NCBI GenBank assembly: GCA_020633495.1
Contig: JACKDR010000013.1
Coordinates: 124,001-188,000, forward strand
Source: Kofleriaceae bacterium
GTDB lineage: Bacteria > Myxococcota_A > Polyangia > Haliangiales > Haliangiaceae
Length of the DNA stretch: 64,000 nucleotides
Direction of reading: 5' to 3'
Shown here: piece by piece, positions 7,821 through 17,580 of the stretch
Position numbering within the stretch: position 1 is the stretch's first letter
Layout: each line of letters begins with the position of its first letter
Position numbers and translations under genes: made by a program
Notes under the pieces: generated by a model
Databases searched by the model: none
Told to the model about the DNA's origin: nothing
Seen by the model: only the letters and a program-made list of their open reading frames with translations

Positions 7821-9293
7821 ATGCATGTCGTCCTCACCGGCGCCACCGGCTTCCTCGGTCGCGCCCTGGTCCTGCGCCTGCTCGGCGACGGCCACGCCAT
7901 CACCGCGCTGGTCCGCGACGCCGGCCGCGCCCGCGCCGCGCTCGGCGCCGCCCCGGCGATCGTGCCGCTGGCCGACGACGCCGAGGTCCGGCGCGCGGTC
8001 GCCGGCGCCGACGCGGTGGTCAACCTCGGCGGCGAGGGCATCATGGACCGGCGGTGGTCCGCGGCCCGCAAGCGGGCGCTGGTCGCCAGCCGGGTCGACC
8101 TCACCCGCCGCCTGGTCGACGCCATCGCCGCGCGCGGCCGGCGCCTGCCGGTGCTGGTGTCGGCCAGCGCCGTCGGCTGGTACGGCGACCGCGGCGACGA
8201 CGTCGTCGACGAGGCCGCCCCCGCCGGTGACGACTTCGCGGCCCGGCTGTGCCGCGACTGGGAGGCCGCCGCCGAGGCGGCGCGCCCGCACGTCGACCGC
8301 CTGGTCCGCGCCCGCATCGGCGTGTGGTCCTCGGCGCCGGCGGCGCGCGCGCTCGCCAGCCTGGCGCCGCCGTTCCGCGTCGGCGTCGGCGGCCCGCTCG
8401 GCGGCGGCCGCCAGTGGGTGCCGTGGATCCACCTCGACGACGCCATCGAGGCGCTGCGCGACGCCGCGGTCGAGCCGCGCCTCGACGGCGCGGTCAACCT
8501 GGTGGCGCCGACGCCGGTGCGCAACCGCGACCTGGCCGCGGCGCTGGGCCGCGTCCTGCACCGGCCGGCGGTGATGCCGGCGCCGGCGCCGCTGTTGCGC
8601 CTGGTCCTGGGCGAGCGGGCCGGCCTGGTCCTCGGCGGCCAGCACGTCGTGCCGGCGGCGCTGACCCGGGCCGGCTTCCGGTTCGCGCGCCCCGCGCTCG
8701 ACGACGCGCTCCGCGAGGCCCTGACCGGCGACGCCGCCACCTGCCTGGCGCCGGTCGATCCGGCGGTGCGCGACGCGTCGCCGTACCTGCGGGCGCGCTC
8801 GCCGGCGTACACCCTGACCGCGCGCACCGTGATCGCGCGCCCGCTCGACGAGGTCTTCGAGTTCTTCGCCGACGCCGAGAACCTCGCGGCGATCACGCCG
8901 GCCGAGCTCGGCTTCCAGATCACCAGCCCGACGCCGATCGCGATGGCGCCCGGCGCGACGATCGACTACCGCATCCAGGTCAGCGGCGTGCCGCTGCGCT
9001 GGCGCACGATCATCGAGGCCTGGGAGCCGGCGCGCCGCTTCGTCGACGTCCAGGCCCGCGGGCCGTACCGCTGCTGGTGGCACGAGCACCGCTTCCGCCG
9101 CGACGGCGACCGCACGATCATGGAGGACACCGTGCACTACGCGCCGCCGCTGGGGCCGCTGGGCCGGATCGCCAACCGGCTGTTCGTCGCCGATCAGCTG
9201 CGCGCGATCTTCGCCCAGCGCGACCGTGCGATCCGGCTGCGGTTCGCCGCCCCCGACGCGGGCGACGCCGACCGCCGCGCCGCGGCGACCTGA
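7821..9293 (+). CDS. TIGR01777-family epimerase fused to an SRPBCC domain
   Basis: The ATG at 7821 begins MHVVLTGATGFLGRALV, a textbook Rossmann nucleotide-binding start, so the longer upstream frame is not used. Residues 1-300 match the TIGR01777/YfcH sugar-nucleotide epimerase-like family, with a VNLGGEGIMDRRW motif, an SASAVGWYGDRGD segment and PFRVGVGGPLGGGRQW. Residues about 330-480 form an SRPBCC (START/polyketide cyclase-like) domain beginning TARTVIARPLDEVFEFF. This two-domain architecture is known in other bacteria. Biochemical function is not established; it probably reduces or isomerises a hydrophobic substrate bound in the SRPBCC pocket. Confidence 0.85.
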   Translation: MHVVLTGATGFLGRALVLRLLGDGHAITALVRDAGRARAALGAAPAIVPLADDAEVRRAVAGADAVVNLGGEGIMDRRWSAARKRALVASRVDLTRRLVDAIAARGRRLPVLVSASAVGWYGDRGDDVVDEAAPAGDDFAARLCRDWEAAAEAARPHVDRLVRARIGVWSSAPAARALASLAPPFRVGVGGPLGGGRQWVPWIHLDDAIEALRDAAVEPRLDGAVNLVAPTPVRNRDLAAALGRVLHRPAVMPAPAPLLRLVLGERAGLVLGGQHVVPAALTRAGFRFARPALDDALREALTGDAATCLAPVDPAVRDASPYLRARSPAYTLTARTVIARPLDEVFEFFADAENLAAITPAELGFQITSPTPIAMAPGATIDYRIQVSGVPLRWRTIIEAWEPARRFVDVQARGPYRCWWHEHRFRRDGDRTIMEDTVHYAPPLGPLGRIANRLFVADQLRAIFAQRDRAIRLRFAAPDAGDADRRAAAT

Positions 9294-9297
9294 GCCG

Positions 9298-10545
9298 CTA
9301 CCCGGCCGCGGCGTCGGCGGGGCGAGCGCGATCGGCGCGGCCGGCGAGGATCGCCTCGAGGCACCAGATCGCGCCGCCCACCGCGATCGCGACCGGCACC
9401 ATCAGGACCGCGCGGTCGAGCCCGGACGCGTCCGACACCGCGCCGATCAGCGCCGGCGACGGCACGTCGCCGAGGATGTGCATCAGGAAGATGCCCAGCG
9501 CCACCGCGGTGGCGCGCTCGGTGGGCGCGACCTCGTTGAGGATCGCCGAGTTGATCGGGCCGGTCGACATGAACAGCAGCAGCTCGGCGCCGACGACGGC
9601 GCCGTAGTACACCGCCGGCTCCGGCGACGTGAACACCAGCCACGCCAGCGGCACCGCCAGCAGGGTCGCGACGCCCGACAGCCACAGGTACGCCTGCGGG
9701 GTCCGGCGCAGCAGGCGATCGCCGAGCCAGCCGCCGAGGAACGTGCCGGCGAAGCCGGTGCCGACCAGGATGCCGCCGAACACCGTCGTCGCCTCCTGCT
9801 TGGGCACGCCGCGGACCCGCTCGAGGAACGCCGGCATCCAGAACGCCATGCCGCCGATCGCGAAGGTGTAGGCGGCGTAGCCGAGCACGGTCATGACGTA
9901 CGGTCGGTTGCGCAGCAGCCGGCCGTAGGTCGCGACCAGGCCGCCCGGGCGCGGCGCGACCTCGGGCTCGTCGTGCTGGCCGCGCGGCGGGTCGGCGAGG
10001 CGGGCGCACAGCAGCGCCAGCACCATGCCCGGCGCGCCGGCGACCAGGAACGCGGCGCGCCAGCCGGCGGCCTTGTCGACCAGACCGCCGAGCACGTAGC
10101 CGAGCGCCGAGCCGACCGGGATGGCCATGAAGAACGTCGCCATGACCCGGCCGCGCCGCTCGCGCGGGTACAGGTCGGCGATGATGCCGGGCGAGATCGT
10201 GCCGTACGCGGCCTCGCCGACGCCGACCAGGGCGCGGGCCGCGAACAGCGACACGAACCCGACCGCCAGGCCGCCGAGCGCGGTGGCCAGGCTCCACAGG
10301 AACACGCCGGCGGCGATCAGCCTCGGCCGCGCGCCGCGATCGCCGAGCGCGCCGAACACCGGCGACGCCGCCATGTAGACCACCAGGAACCCGGTCGACA
10401 GCAGGCCGGCCTGGGTGTCGGTGAGCGCGAGCGCGTCGGGCTTCTTGAGGCTCTCGACCAGGGCGGCGACGACGTAGCGATCGAGGTAGTTGAACAGGTT
10501 GATGAACGTGAGGATCGCGAGCGCTCGCGCCGCCGGTCGCGACAT
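9298..10545 (-). CDS. MFS transporter (Spinster-type)
   Basis: A 415-residue major facilitator with about 12 hydrophobic segments. The start MSRPAARALAILTFINLFNYLDRY at 10545 is typical of the Spinster/ProP-like MFS subfamily (NxLDR motif in TM1). The loop 2-3 motif appears as GALGDRGARPRLI. It is an inner-membrane secondary transporter, probably a proton-coupled exporter or organic-anion/lipid carrier. It is convergent with the TIGR01777-SRPBCC gene and divergent from the PilT-like gene. Substrate unknown. Confidence 0.85.
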   Translation of the reverse strand: MSRPAARALAILTFINLFNYLDRYVVAALVESLKKPDALALTDTQAGLLSTGFLVVYMAASPVFGALGDRGARPRLIAAGVFLWSLATALGGLAVGFVSLFAARALVGVGEAAYGTISPGIIADLYPRERRGRVMATFFMAIPVGSALGYVLGGLVDKAAGWRAAFLVAGAPGMVLALLCARLADPPRGQHDEPEVAPRPGGLVATYGRLLRNRPYVMTVLGYAAYTFAIGGMAFWMPAFLERVRGVPKQEATTVFGGILVGTGFAGTFLGGWLGDRLLRRTPQAYLWLSGVATLLAVPLAWLVFTSPEPAVYYGAVVGAELLLFMSTGPINSAILNEVAPTERATAVALGIFLMHILGDVPSPALIGAVSDASGLDRAVLMVPVAIAVGGAIWCLEAILAGRADRARPADAAAG

Positions 10546-10701
10546 CCGCCGAAGGTACCAGACGAGGGCGGCGTCGCCGCGCTGGCACGGCCGCAACGGC
10601 GCCGTTGCCATTCCGGCACGAGCGTGCCGCGGTGGCGACGGCGCGCCGCGGGGTTGCGCGCCGCCGCGAGCGGCACGTGGCGTGCAATCTCGGCGGCCAC
10701 G

Positions 10702-12261
10702 ATGGCCGCTGTCGACGCCCTGCTCCGCCTGATCCTGGTCCGCAACGCCGAGGTCCTCGTCATCACCTCCGGGCAGGTCCCGGTGCTGCGCAAGGCCGGC
10801 GATGCCCAGCCGCTGTCGATGCCGCCGCTGGCCGCCGAGCTGGTGGCGTCGCTGGTCGACGAGGTCCTCGACGACGACGCCCGCGGCCGGCTCGGCGACG
10901 CCGGCGCCGCGGAGACCACGTACGCCCTGCCCGACGGATCGCGCTTCGCGCTGCTGATCGAGAGCCGCGACGGCGGCTACCGCATGGCGTGCCGGCCCGG
11001 CGCGGTGCCGGCGCCGACGCCCGCGCCGGCCCCGCGCCCGATGGTCGCCGCGGCGGCGCCGGCGAGCGCCGCGGCGCGCCTGGTGCTCGCGGTGGTGCAC
11101 GACGACGGCGCGGCCGCGGCCGCAGCAACGCCGGTGCGATCGACGTGGGCGCCCGCCGCCGCGCCGGTGACGGTCGCGGCCAGCGAGGGCGCGCTCGCGC
11201 ACCTGCTGGCGCGCGCCGACCTGGCGCAGGCCTCGGACGTGCTGCTGTCGTCGGGCCAGGCGCCGCGGCTGCGGGTCGGCGGCGCCCTGGTCGTGCTCGA
11301 CGAGCCGGCCACCGACGACGCCGCGATCCTGGCGCTGCTGGCGCCGGTGCTCGACGACGCCCGGCGCGCCGCCCTCGACCGCGACGGCAGCGCCGACGCC
11401 GCGCTCGCGGTCGCCACCGGCGACGACGCGCCGCGCCGCTACCGGGTCAACCTGTTCCGCCAGGCCGTGGGCCTGGCCGCGGCGCTGCGGCCGATCCGCC
11501 GCGACGTCCCCACCCTCGAGCAGCTGCGGCTGCCCGCCGAGCTGCACCAGCTGACCCGCCCCAGCAGCGGCCTGGTCCTGGTCACCGGCCGCGCCGGCTC
11601 CGGCAAGTCGACCACGCTGGTGGCGCTGATCGAGCACCTCAACCGCACCGCCGACAAGCACGTCATCACGCTCGAGGATCCGATCGAGTACGCGTACCAG
11701 CCGCGGCGCTGCCTGATCCACCAGCGCGAGGTCGGCCACCAGGTCGACAGCTTCGCCGCCGGCCTGCGCGCGGCGCTGCGCGAGAGCCCCGACGTCATCC
11801 TGGTCGGCGAGCTGCGCGATCGCGAGACCATCGCGGCGGCCCTGACCGCGGCCGAGACCGGCCACCTGGTGCTGGCGACGATGCACTGCGCCAGCGCCGC
11901 GCTCGCGGTCGACCGCATCATCGACGTCTTCCCGGATCGCCAGCAGCAGCAGGTCCGCCTGCAGCTCGCGATGACCCTGCGCGCGGTCCTGACGCAGGTC
12001 CTGGTGCCGAGCCTGGCGCCGCCGCTGCGGGTGCCCGCGCACGAGCTCATGGTCGTGACGCCGGCGGTGGCCGGCCAGATCCGCGACGGCAAGGCCCACC
12101 TGCTGCCCAGCCTGATCCAGACCGGCCGCGCCGCCGGCATGGTGCCGCTCGAGCGCACGCTGGCGGCGCTGGTCCGCGCCCACCAGGTCAGCGTCGAGGC
12201 CGCGCGCGACGCCGCGTTCGACCCCGGCCAGCTCGACCAGCTGCTCGCCGGCCGCGCCTGA
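10702..12261 (+). CDS. PilT/PilU-like twitching ATPase
   Basis: The ATG at 10702 (MAAVDALLRL) gives 519 residues. The C-terminal 350 residues are a GspE/PilT ATPase: Walker A GRAGSGKST (about 296-304), Asp box ITLEDPIEY, Walker B ILVGELRDRET and His box TGHLVLATMHCAS. The N-terminal 150 residues hold an extra alpha-beta domain and an Ala/Pro-rich linker; canonical PilT is about 345 residues, so this is a longer variant. It presumably powers pilus retraction or a related secretion machine in the cytoplasm. It is not adjacent to the minor pilin operon found at 51-57 kb. It is an accessory paralogue and not obviously the main PilT. Confidence 0.82.
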   Translation: MAAVDALLRLILVRNAEVLVITSGQVPVLRKAGDAQPLSMPPLAAELVASLVDEVLDDDARGRLGDAGAAETTYALPDGSRFALLIESRDGGYRMACRPGAVPAPTPAPAPRPMVAAAAPASAAARLVLAVVHDDGAAAAAATPVRSTWAPAAAPVTVAASEGALAHLLARADLAQASDVLLSSGQAPRLRVGGALVVLDEPATDDAAILALLAPVLDDARRAALDRDGSADAALAVATGDDAPRRYRVNLFRQAVGLAAALRPIRRDVPTLEQLRLPAELHQLTRPSSGLVLVTGRAGSGKSTTLVALIEHLNRTADKHVITLEDPIEYAYQPRRCLIHQREVGHQVDSFAAGLRAALRESPDVILVGELRDRETIAAALTAAETGHLVLATMHCASAALAVDRIIDVFPDRQQQQVRLQLAMTLRAVLTQVLVPSLAPPLRVPAHELMVVTPAVAGQIRDGKAHLLPSLIQTGRAAGMVPLERTLAALVRAHQVSVEAARDAAFDPGQLDQLLAGRA

Positions 12262-12381
12262 GCGCCCCAGGCGCGCGCCGCGCCGCCGCGGCGCCGCGCC
12301 GGGTCACACCCGCCGCCGCGACGACCGACCATGTCAGCCGCCGCCGCCGCCGCCGCCGCGCCGGCGTGGCACCCTCGGGGC

Positions 12382-13626
12382 ATGCCGGCGACCGACGCGA
12401 TCCCCGAGGAGTTCCGCTACTGGCAGCACCTCGACAGCCGGCCGGCCCGCCTGGCCCGCGCCGTCGGCCGCCGCGTCCTCGGCTTCGATCCGGCGCCACC
12501 CGACGACCGGGTCCGCGCCTTCGCGCGCTCGTACTACGACGGCGATCCGGTGGCCGAGGCGTTCGTCGACGAGATGCGCGCCGGCCCCGGCTGGGGCGCG
12601 GCCCGCGCGCTGGTCGACCGCGCCCTCGCCGACGGCGTCGACGCCGTCGCCGACGCGCCGGCGTCGCTGCGCCGGCTGTTCGACGATCTCGAGCAGGCGC
12701 CGCCGTGGCTCGACCGCGCGCTCGTCGACCGCGGCGCCCGCGCGTTCCGTCGCTTCGGCCCCGCGGTGTTCCGCTTCGCCGGCACGATCACGCTCGAGGC
12801 CTACGCCGAGAGCTCGGTGGCCAAGCCGCTGGCGCTGACCGGCGCCTACGCCGGGTCGTCGACCCGCCACCGCTTCCTCGAGACCGCGGCGTTCTGGATC
12901 GCGGTGTCGGAGCCGGGCGGGCTCGACGCCGGTGCGCCCGGCCGCGCCGCGGCGCTGCGGGTCCGGCTGATGCACGTGTTCGTGCGCCGCCGCCTGCTCG
13001 CCCACCCCGAGTGGGACGCCGCCGCCTGGGGCGTGCCGATCAACCAGGGCGACGCGCTCCTGACGCTGATGGGCGGCAGCTTCGCGCCCGGCCTGGCGCT
13101 GCGCGCGATGGGCTACCGGCCGTCGCGCGCCGACATCGAGGCGATGATGCACTTCTGGCGCTACGTCGGGCACCTGATGGGGGTGCGGCCGAGCTGGTAC
13201 CCGACGTCGCTGCGCGAGGCGGCGCAGCTCAGCTTCGTCGCCGCGCTCAAGGGCGCGCGGCGCGCCGGCGACGATGGCGTCCGCCTGTGCCAGTCGTACG
13301 CCCGGGCGTTCGCGCCCGATCCGGCGGCGCCGCGGGCCCGGCGCTGGCGCGACGCCATCGATCACCGCGTCCACCTCGGCTACACCCGCTTCTTCCTCAG
13401 CGCCCGCAGCTACCGCCACAACCGGCTGCCGGCGGCGGGGCCTTGGGCGCTGGTGCCGCTGCTGTGGTTCCCGCCGATCTTCGCCGCCGAGACCCTGCGC
13501 CGCTGGGTCCCCGCGCTCGACGACGTCGCCGACCGCCGGGCCCGGCGCGCCCGCGATCGCTGGTTCGCCCGCCGCATGGCGGGGCGCCGTGCCGGCTTCG
13601 AGCCGGTCCAGCGGTTCGTGCGCTGA
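12382..13626 (+). CDS. DUF2236 / MpaB-type oxygenase-like protein
   Basis: The ATG at 12382 (MPATDAIPEEFRYW) is preferred over 12331 because the extra 17 residues are a poly-Ala run; the protein is 414 residues. The helical body, with FRFAGTITLEAYAESS, KPLALTGAYAGSS and HRFLETAAFWIAV, matches the MpaB/Lcp (rubber oxygenase) catalytic-domain superfamily. Members with characterised function bind haem b and cleave polyisoprenoid chains or carry out side-chain oxidation; others remain uncharacterised. No secretion signal is evident, so it is probably cytosolic or membrane-associated. The substrate is unknown. Confidence 0.78.
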   Translation: MPATDAIPEEFRYWQHLDSRPARLARAVGRRVLGFDPAPPDDRVRAFARSYYDGDPVAEAFVDEMRAGPGWGAARALVDRALADGVDAVADAPASLRRLFDDLEQAPPWLDRALVDRGARAFRRFGPAVFRFAGTITLEAYAESSVAKPLALTGAYAGSSTRHRFLETAAFWIAVSEPGGLDAGAPGRAAALRVRLMHVFVRRRLLAHPEWDAAAWGVPINQGDALLTLMGGSFAPGLALRAMGYRPSRADIEAMMHFWRYVGHLMGVRPSWYPTSLREAAQLSFVAALKGARRAGDDGVRLCQSYARAFAPDPAAPRARRWRDAIDHRVHLGYTRFFLSARSYRHNRLPAAGPWALVPLLWFPPIFAAETLRRWVPALDDVADRRARRARDRWFARRMAGRRAGFEPVQRFVR

Positions 13627-13689
13627 CCCTGGGGCGGCCGCCGCCGACGAGCCTTGCCACGGGCGTGCCGGGGGGCGATCCTGGCCGCG

Positions 13690-16600
13690 ATGGGGCCGCT
13701 GACCGCAGCCGAGCCGGGGGGCTCGGCGCGCTTCTTCCGGCTCGCCCAGCTGGGCGAGGGCGGCAACGGCGTCGTCTACCGCGCGCTCGATCTGGTGCTC
13801 GGCGTCGAGGTCGCGGTCAAGGTGCTGGCGCGATCGAGCGGCCGCGACCTGTACCGCTTCAAGCGCGAGTTCCGCGCCCTCGCCGAGGTCATGCACCCCA
13901 ACCTGGTGCGCCTCTACGAGCTGTTCGTCCACGACGACCAGTGGTCGTTCTCGATGGAGCTGGTCGACGGCGTGCCGCTGCGCGACCACCTGCGCCGCCG
14001 CGCCACGACGATCACCGACGACGGCGGCACGTCTCCGTTCGACGACGAGGCCCCGACCCGGACCGGGCCCACCGGCGAGCTGCCGGGCGGCCCGGCGCGA
14101 CCCGGCGCGCCGCTGGGCGACGGCCCGCTCGCCGACGTCTTCGCCCAGCTCGCCGACGCCGTCATGGCGATCCACGCCACCGGCAAGATCCACCGCGACC
14201 TCAAGCCGTCGAACGTGCTCGTCGAGCCCGGCGGCCGCGTCGTCGTCCTCGACTTCGGCCTGGTCAGCGACGCCGATCCCGACGACGTCGAGCGCACCCA
14301 CGAGGCCATGGCGGTGGGCACCCCGGCCTACATGTCGCCGGAGCAGGCGATGGATCGACCGCTGACGCCGGCCAGCGACTGGTACGCGGTCGGCGTCATG
14401 CTCTACGAGGCCCTCACCGGCGTGCGCCCGTTCGACGGCCCCGCCGTCGACACGCTGCGACGACGCACCCGCGAGGATCCGCGGCCGCCGCGCGACCTCG
14501 CGCCGGCGGTGCCCGTCGAGCTCGAGCGGCTGTGCCTGGCGCTGCTCGACCGCGACCCGGCGCGCCGCGCCGACGGCGCCGCGATCCTGGCCACCTTCGG
14601 GCGGGCGGCGACGCCGCCGACGATGGCGATCGAGCGGCTCGGCGCCGGGCTGCCGTTCGTCGGCCGCCGCGCCGAGCTCGACGCGCTGGCCGACGGCCTG
14701 GCCCGGGCCGCCGACGGCGTCGCCGTCTTCATGCCGGTGACCGGGCCGTCGGGCATCGGCAAGACCACGCTGATCCGCCACTTCCTCGACGGCCTCGACC
14801 CGACGCGGACGCTGGTGCTGCACGGGCGCTGCTACGAGCGCGAGACCGTGCCGTTCCAGGCCATCGACAGCCTGGTCGACGCGGTCGCGACCCGGCTGGC
14901 GACGCTGGCGCCGGCGGCGATCGAGGCGCTCTTGCCGCGCGACATCGCCGCGCTGGCCCGGCTGTTCCCGACGCTCAACCGGGTCCCGGCGATCGTCGCG
15001 CCCCACCGGCGCGCGCCGCTGCCGCCGGATCTCGCCGAGGTCCGACGCCGCGCGGTCGCGGCGTTCGCCGAGCTACTCGAGCGCCTGGCCGGCGCGCGCA
15101 CGCTGGTGGTCTTCCTCGACGACCTGCAGTGGAGCGACGCCGACGCCGGCGCGGTGCTGGCCGAGCTGGTGCGCGGCTTCGAGGACATCGGCGCGCTGTT
15201 CGTGGTGGCGTCGCGCAGCGCCGAGCAACTGCTGCACGCGGCGCCGACCGCGCGCGACGACCGCGCGACCCCGACGGTGCGGATCGCCAGCGACACCGAG
15301 CCGGCGTCGCCGCGGGCGCTGACGGTCCGCGAGCTGGCGATCGGGCCGATGCCGGCGGACGACGTCACCGCGCTGGTCGCCGCGGTCGGCCGCGACGGCG
15401 ACGGCGACGACGGTGGCGCCGGCCCGCCCGCGCCCGACCGCGACGCGATGGCGCGGGCCCGCGCGATCTCGGCCGAGTCCGGCGGCAACCCGTTCCTGGC
15501 CGCCGAGCTGGCGCGCCAGCCCGCGGTGGCCGACGGTGCCCCGCCGGCCACCGTCGAGCAGGTGATCGACGAGCGGGTCGCCCGGCTGGCGCCGGTGGCC
15601 CGCGATCTGCTCGAGCTGTGCGCGGTCGCCGCCCGGCCGCTGCCGCTCGAGGTCGCCGCGGTCGTGGCCGGCGGCCCCGGCGGCGCGGCGATGACCGCCT
15701 TGCGCATCGAGCGCCTGGTCCGCGGCTCGCGCCACGACGGCGGCACCTGGATCGAGCCGTACCACGACCGCATCCGCGACGCCGTCACCGCGGCGCTGCC
15801 CGCGGCGCGGCGGGCGGCGCTGCACGGCCGGCTCGCCGCGGCGATGGCGGGCCGAGCCGACGCCGTGCCCGCCGACCTCGTCGCCCACTACCTCGCCGCC
15901 GGCGACCAGGCCGCGGCGGCGGCGCACGCCCGGATCGCCGCCGGCATCGCCGAGGACACGCTGGCGTTCCACCGCGCCGCGGATCTCTACCGGCTCACGC
16001 TGACCGACGCCGCGCTCACCGTCGAGGAGCGCCGCGCCCTGCTGCACCGGATGGCGGCGTGCCTGGCCAACATCGGGCGCCTCGACGACGCCATCGCGGC
16101 GCTGGCCGAGGCCGGCGACGGCGCCCCCGCCGACGAGCGCCGCGCCCTCAAGCGGCTCGAGATCGAGTACCTGCTGCGCACCGGCGACTCGGCGCGCGGC
16201 CTGGCCGAGGCCCGCGCGCTGTGCGGCGAGATCGGGGTCCGGATCCCGATCACGCGACGCGCGACGATCGCCGCCGCGATCGCGCTCGAGCTGCGGCTGC
16301 GACTGCGGGGGCGACGGTTCGTGCCTCGCGCCGAGGCCGACGCGCCGCCGGCGCTGCTGGAGCGGATCGACACGATGTGGGCGCTGCACAGCGGCCTGGC
16401 GTACCTCAACCCGCCGATGGGCCGGGTCGCGCAGCTCCACCACCTGCTCGCCGCGCTGGCGTGCGGCGAACCCGGCCGCCTGGCCCGGGCGCTGTGCGTC
16501 GAGCTCCCGCACATCGCGCTCCGCGGCACCGCGGCGACCGCGCGGCTCGACGCCGCCCACGGCTGGGCGCGCGCCACGATCGAGGAGTTCGGGCGCCCCG

Positions 16601-17502
16601 ATCTGCAGGGGTTGCTGGCGTCGAGCTGGGGCGTCGCCACCGCGATCTCGGGGCGCTGGCGCGAGGCCGCCGAGCACACCGGCCGCGCCGAGGCGCTGCT
16701 GCGCGATCACTGCGAGGGCATGCGCTGGACCCTGAGCATGGCCCAGTTCTACCGGATCCACGCCAGCTGGCAGCTCGGCGACACCGAGGAGGTGGTCCGG
16801 CTGGTGCCGCGCTACGTCGCCGAGGCCGAGGAGCTGGGCGACGCCCACGCGCTCGGCGGCATGCGGGTCGGCCGCGGCAACATCTACTGGCTGATCGTCG
16901 ACCGCCCCGACGACGCGCGCGCGATGGCGGCGGCCGGCCTGCCGCGACGCGCCGACGACGACGCGTTTCACCTCCACGACTACTTCCACGGCGTCGCCGA
17001 CACCCAGATCGATCTCTACGTCGGCGCGCCGGCCCGCGCGCTGGCGCGCATCGAGGGCGTCGCGGGCCGCTTCGAGCGCTCGCTCTTGCGCCGGATCCAG
17101 GTGCTGCGCATCGAGCTGGCGTCGCTGATCGCGCGCGCCGCGCTGGGCGCGGTCGCCGACGGCGGCGATCGCCGGGCCCTGACGCGCACCGCGGCCCGCG
17201 CGGTGGCGCGGATCGAGCGCGAGCGCGCGCCGTGGACGGCTGGGCTGGTCGCGCTGCTGCGCGCCGGGCTCGCCCGGATCGGCGGCGACGACGACGCGGT
17301 CGCCGCCGCCGCGCTGCGCGACGCCGTCGCGGCGGCCGACGCCGAGGGCATGGCGCTGCTGGCGGCCACCGCGCGCCACCACCTGGGCCGCCACGTCGGC
17401 GGCGACGCCGGCGCCGCCGACGTCGCCGCGGCGCTGGCGTGGATGCGCGCCCGCCGCATCGGCGATCCCGACGCGCTGATGCGGGTGCTGGCGCCGAGCT
17501 GA
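13690..17502 (+). CDS. Ser/Thr protein kinase fused to AAA ATPase and TPR region
   Basis: About 1270 residues. The Hanks-type kinase (about 15-300) has a Gly-rich loop LGEGGNGVV, catalytic Lys44 (VAVKVL), H168-R169-D170 (HRDLKPSN), DFGLVSD and the APE-like motif PAYMSPEQ; all catalytic residues are present. An ATPase follows (about 330-700) with P-loop TGPSGIGKTT and Walker-B-like LVVFLDDLQWSD, as in STAND-type predicted ATPases. The C-terminal 550 residues are helical TPR-like repeats. A poly-acidic segment interrupts the kinase C-lobe insert. This kinase-STAND-TPR layout is common in myxobacteria and thought to couple signals to phosphorylation. The start could also be 13654. It stands alone, and its substrate is unknown. 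Confidence 0.88.
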   Translation: MGPLTAAEPGGSARFFRLAQLGEGGNGVVYRALDLVLGVEVAVKVLARSSGRDLYRFKREFRALAEVMHPNLVRLYELFVHDDQWSFSMELVDGVPLRDHLRRRATTITDDGGTSPFDDEAPTRTGPTGELPGGPARPGAPLGDGPLADVFAQLADAVMAIHATGKIHRDLKPSNVLVEPGGRVVVLDFGLVSDADPDDVERTHEAMAVGTPAYMSPEQAMDRPLTPASDWYAVGVMLYEALTGVRPFDGPAVDTLRRRTREDPRPPRDLAPAVPVELERLCLALLDRDPARRADGAAILATFGRAATPPTMAIERLGAGLPFVGRRAELDALADGLARAADGVAVFMPVTGPSGIGKTTLIRHFLDGLDPTRTLVLHGRCYERETVPFQAIDSLVDAVATRLATLAPAAIEALLPRDIAALARLFPTLNRVPAIVAPHRRAPLPPDLAEVRRRAVAAFAELLERLAGARTLVVFLDDLQWSDADAGAVLAELVRGFEDIGALFVVASRSAEQLLHAAPTARDDRATPTVRIASDTEPASPRALTVRELAIGPMPADDVTALVAAVGRDGDGDDGGAGPPAPDRDAMARARAISAESGGNPFLAAELARQPAVADGAPPATVEQVIDERVARLAPVARDLLELCAVAARPLPLEVAAVVAGGPGGAAMTALRIERLVRGSRHDGGTWIEPYHDRIRDAVTAALPAARRAALHGRLAAAMAGRADAVPADLVAHYLAAGDQAAAAAHARIAAGIAEDTLAFHRAADLYRLTLTDAALTVEERRALLHRMAACLANIGRLDDAIAALAEAGDGAPADERRALKRLEIEYLLRTGDSARGLAEARALCGEIGVRIPITRRATIAAAIALELRLRLRGRRFVPRAEADAPPALLERIDTMWALHSGLAYLNPPMGRVAQLHHLLAALACGEPGRLARALCVELPHIALRGTAATARLDAAHGWARATIEEFGRPDLQGLLASSWGVATAISGRWREAAEHTGRAEALLRDHCEGMRWTLSMAQFYRIHASWQLGDTEEVVRLVPRYVAEAEELGDAHALGGMRVGRGNIYWLIVDRPDDARAMAAAGLPRRADDDAFHLHDYFHGVADTQIDLYVGAPARALARIEGVAGRFERSLLRRIQVLRIELASLIARAALGAVADGGDRRALTRTAARAVARIERERAPWTAGLVALLRAGLARIGGDDDAVAAAALRDAVAAADAEGMALLAATARHHLGRHVGGDAGAADVAAALAWMRARRIGDPDALMRVLAPS

Positions 17503-17580
17503 GCCGCGCGTCGGTCCTCCCCCACGCGGACCGCGCCCGCCGCGCTCGCCGGGGAGGCCGCGGCCGCGGTATGAAGGGGC